DNA from: Hyphomicrobiales bacterium
GTDB lineage: Bacteria; Pseudomonadota; Alphaproteobacteria; Rhizobiales; Devosiaceae
Reading direction: 5' to 3'
Assembly (NCBI GenBank): GCA_004144345.1
Contig: SEEL01000007.1
Coordinates: forward strand, 1-64,000
DNA: 64,000 bases
Shown: positions 61,712 through 64,000 of the stretch, one piece after another
Position numbering within the stretch: the stretch's first letter is position 1
How the letters are laid out: every line of letters begins with the position of its first letter
The notes under the pieces: model-generated
What the model was told of the DNA's origin: nothing
Databases searched by the model: none
The model's input: only the letters and a program-made list of their open reading frames with translations
Position numbers and translations under genes: made by a program

Positions 61712-62059
61712 CTAGGCGGCGTACTCGATCGAGGCGCGGATCATCTTGTAGGTCGGCTCGGGCTTCACCGCCCGCACCAGCAGGCGCGCCGTGATGCTGT
61801 CGATATTGCGATAGGCATAGGGGACGCCCGGCGGCACCCGTACGAACTCGCCCACGGTCAAGAAGCTCGACGCGCCGCCCACCATGAATTCGAGCGTGCC
61901 GTCTTCGAGCAGGAACTGCGTTTCGGTGGCGCCATGGCTGCGCACCGGCACCTGCACGCCCGCCGGCACATAGTGCACCGCCGCGCGGTAGCGGAAATCC
62001 TGGACGTCATTGGCAATCGAAGCAGCGCGATCGCCGGCGATAATGAATGCCCTGGTCAT
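61712..62059 (-). CDS. Cupin-domain protein
   Basis: 115 aa cupin. GVQVPVRSHGATETQFLLEDG and FVRVPPGVPYAYRN are its two motifs, with few His (one in the first), so metal binding is doubtful. Convergent with the GNAT gene, 4 bases apart. Function unknown. Confidence 0.8.
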   Translation of the reverse strand: MTRAFIIAGDRAASIANDVQDFRYRAAVHYVPAGVQVPVRSHGATETQFLLEDGTLEFMVGGASSFLTVGEFVRVPPGVPYAYRNIDSITARLLVRAVKPEPTYKMIRASIEYAA

Positions 62060-62126
62060 GGGTCATTCCCCCAATTCAGCGCCCCAACGCTGTCCTAGGA
62101 GAATGCCGATGAACCGGAGTTGAATG

Positions 62127-62387
62127 TCAGCCGGCAGGCAGGAATTGGACGCCCATTTCCTTGAGCGCGCGCCAGGCGACGCGGCAGGGCTGCGGCCGGT
62201 GACCGGGGACCATCAGGTCGAAATTGTTCGGGATGCCGCGCACCGTGGCGAATTCGAGCTTGGCGCCGCCTTCGCTGAGATTGCGGACGACGCAGTCGAG
62301 GCGGCTGCGTCCCCCATCATACACGATCGTCGCGACGATCATGGTGTTGCGGCGCGGCTGGAGCCGGTTTTCACGACGGGAGAGCAA
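62127..62387 (-). CDS. Small single PilZ-domain protein
   Basis: 86 aa when begun at TTG 62387, with GAGG 7 nt upstream. SRRENRLQPRRN and CVVRNLSEGGAKLEF provide the RxxxR and NxSxxG c-di-GMP motifs; FLPAG ends it. A TTG at 62450 would add 21 unlikely residues. Single c-di-GMP effector unit, target unknown. Just downstream of the cyclase gene. Confidence 0.82.
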   Translation of the reverse strand: MLSRRENRLQPRRNTMIVATIVYDGGRSRLDCVVRNLSEGGAKLEFATVRGIPNNFDLMVPGHRPQPCRVAWRALKEMGVQFLPAG

Positions 62388-62495
62388 GTCTGGGCCTCGG
62401 GTGTATGTCTTGCCGACACAATGCCCTAGTCGGGTTTGCGATCCCGGCAACAGTTTCGGTCGAATGCCGCCAAACGCGGCAGGCCGCCATTAACC

Positions 62496-64000
62496 CTAGG
62501 TCAGCCCCGCCTTCTCGAGTCCCGCAATATAGCGGTCGAGGAGACCCTTCTCCATGAAGCGGAGGCCATCGCGCAGCGACGCCGATGTCATCGCCGGGCG
62601 GAGGTAGATGAAGCGCTCGAGCGCGTCCCGGGCCTGCTCGAGCCGTCCCTCGGCGGCGTAGTAGGTGGCGAGGTCGCGATAGGGCCAGGTGAGGCCGGGA
62701 CGCTCGGCCAACGCCTGCCTTGCCAGCTCGATGCCCTTTTCCGGGCGGCCGGCGGAGAAATGGGCGAGGCCCATCCCCAGATGCACGTTGAAGGCAAACG
62801 GATCGAGCGGCGACAGCCGCGCCGAATGGTCGAAGGCGGCGAGCCCTTCCTCCGGCCGGCCGAGATAGACCAGCCCGTAGCCGCGCCGCATCCAGGCCCA
62901 GGCATGGTTGGGGTCGAGCTGCAGCGCCCGGTCGGCGAAATTGACCGCCTGCCGCACGTCACCGCCGAGCTGCATCATGGCGGAGGCGAGGGCGGTAAGC
63001 GCCGTCGGATCGTCGCCGACCGTCTGCGAGGCGATTTCGATCAGCCTCTCGCCCTCGGCACGCTCCGCGGCAACGTCGGTGGCCCAGTTGTAGGCCACCT
63101 GCTGGCCGCGTGCCCAGGCGGCGAGACCGGCGGCGAGACCGTAATTGGGTTCGAGCGCCAGCGCCCGCTCCAGATAGGCGATGGCATGCGGGTTCTCGGC
63201 CATGCGATGCGCCCACAGATGGGGCAGGGCCCGCATCACAAGGTCATAGGCGGCGAGCGTCTCGGGGCGCTTGGAGCGCGCCCGTTCGACTTCGACGCGG
63301 CGGATCGACGGCTGGATGGCGCTCGCGACCTCGGCAGCGACCTTGTCCTGGAGGTCGAAGAGATCGGAGACGGCGCCGTCCACCTTGGTGGACCAGATAT
63401 GATTGCCCGTCTCGGTCTCGACCAGCTGCGTGGTGATGCGGACCCGCTCACCGACGCGCCTCACGCTGCCCTCGACGGCATAGCGGACGCCCAGCTCCTT
63501 GCCGATCTGGCGGACGTCGATGGCACGGCCCTTGTAGGCGAAGGCCGAGTTGCGGGCGATGACGAAGAAGTCCTTGATCCGCGACAGGGTGGCGGTGATT
63601 TCCTCGACCACCGCGTCGGCGAAATAGGACTGGTCGGCCTCGCCCGACAAATTGTCGAAGGGGAGCACCACGACCGACGGACGGCTCGACTGGACGATGC
63701 CCGGTGCCTCCGTCGCCAGCGCATTGCCGGGCTTGGCCGCGACGCCATCCGGGTGCCAGACATAGATGCGGACGGTGCGCGAGACGTTCTTGAGCTCGGT
63801 GGGGCCTAGATCGGTGAACTGCAGCTCGCTGCGCCCGTCGAGATATTGATACATCCACTTGGTGATGCAGATGCCGCCTGGCGGCGCCATGACCTGGACG
63901 CGGACCGACAGATTGACGCCCGAGCCGTAGAGATCGTCGCCGGCAACCAGCACATCGGCCAGCACGATGCCGGCGCGGATCTGGAAATAGCCGCCACCCG
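62496..64000 (-). CDS. Class III adenylate/guanylate cyclase with TolB-like and TPR regions, 5'-truncated by window edge
   Basis: At least 500 aa; the start lies beyond 64000. The visible beginning is the last part of a class III cyclase catalytic domain (VAGDDLYGSGVNLSVRVQ). After a linker comes a TolB-like/FlgO-like stretch (VVVLPFDNLSGEADQSYF) and then TPR repeats to the C-terminus (YLERALALEPNYGLAAGL and others). This cyclase-TPR layout is common in Rhizobiales. Whether catalytic metal-binding Asp residues are intact cannot be seen. Confidence 0.92.
   Translation of the reverse strand, partial: GGGYFQIRAGIVLADVLVAGDDLYGSGVNLSVRVQVMAPPGGICITKWMYQYLDGRSELQFTDLGPTELKNVSRTVRIYVWHPDGVAAKPGNALATEAPGIVQSSRPSVVVLPFDNLSGEADQSYFADAVVEEITATLSRIKDFFVIARNSAFAYKGRAIDVRQIGKELGVRYAVEGSVRRVGERVRITTQLVETETGNHIWSTKVDGAVSDLFDLQDKVAAEVASAIQPSIRRVEVERARSKRPETLAAYDLVMRALPHLWAHRMAENPHAIAYLERALALEPNYGLAAGLAAWARGQQVAYNWATDVAAERAEGERLIEIASQTVGDDPTALTALASAMMQLGGDVRQAVNFADRALQLDPNHAWAWMRRGYGLVYLGRPEEGLAAFDHSARLSPLDPFAFNVHLGMGLAHFSAGRPEKGIELARQALAERPGLTWPYRDLATYYAAEGRLEQARDALERFIYLRPAMTSASLRDGLRFMEKGLLDRYIAGLEKAGLT

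Overview
The window is high-GC DNA (roughly 63-67% by eye) from an alphaproteobacterium, most likely a Devosia-like member of the Hyphomicrobiales. This rests on alphaproteobacterial families (DUF3126, BTLCP, PAS_5, HPP), the cysE/DUF3126 and hisI-folE-IscU-like-yidD-thrS neighbourhoods, two CtrA-type TTAA-N7-TTAA boxes, and dense 4-nt start/stop overlaps. The genus is inference. About 88 protein genes and one tRNA are packed tightly. No gene-free stretch exceeds 300 bases, and I see no rRNA, prophage, transposase or CRISPR array.

1-2.8 kb: a perfect 53-bp-armed palindrome and an intergenic repeat, then exported or envelope proteins. 2.8-9 kb: rpe-purB-GNAT-hydrolase operon; then an ScfR/RamB-type regulator divergent from a small ORF plus aceA (isocitrate lyase), with several TTTACA half-sites between them. 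9-17.2 kb: LuxR-type regulator, ccdA, map-radC-hydrolase operon, CinA-like gene, gpt. 17.3 kb: tRNA-Leu(UAA). 16.4-22.7 kb: two paralogous copies of an ASCH-like gene and of an unrecognised HVSPDG-motif gene, plus a MerR/TipAS regulator with a textbook dyad promoter, CsbD and an MGMT gene. 22.7-31 kb: DUF89/ARMT1-like protein, gluconate genes (gluconokinase, SDR, gnd) with a LacI-type operator, MFS exporter, FAD monooxygenase with a zinc-finger protein.

31-38 kb: orphan iron-siderophore-type binding protein, acetyltransferases, a GT2-TPR glycosyltransferase next to a secreted Thr-rich collagen-like protein, then cysE, a P-loop kinase, DUF3126 and YbjQ. 38-42.5 kb: BTLCP protease, double PilZ protein, PAS_5 protein, rhomboid and slyX, with CtrA boxes in two divergent promoter regions. 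42.5-51.7 kb: SHMT-like enzyme divergent from LysR, hisI, AraC/GyrI regulator, folE, IscU-like protein, yidD, a 56-aa membrane protein, HPP protein, thrS. 51.8 kb: soluble PAS-PAS chemoreceptor.

53.6-61.7 kb is the most system-like region. An eight-gene minus-strand run (ArsR, three SRPBCC proteins, a DUF998-like membrane protein, two alpha/beta hydrolases, YdeI-like) faces a plus-strand operon of three DGPF (YCII) proteins, an ECF42-type sigma factor with C-terminal extension, and a GNAT. The divergent region carries ArsR-type palindromes and a candidate ECF42 promoter. The window ends in a cupin, a small PilZ protein and a 5'-truncated class III cyclase with TolB-like and TPR regions.
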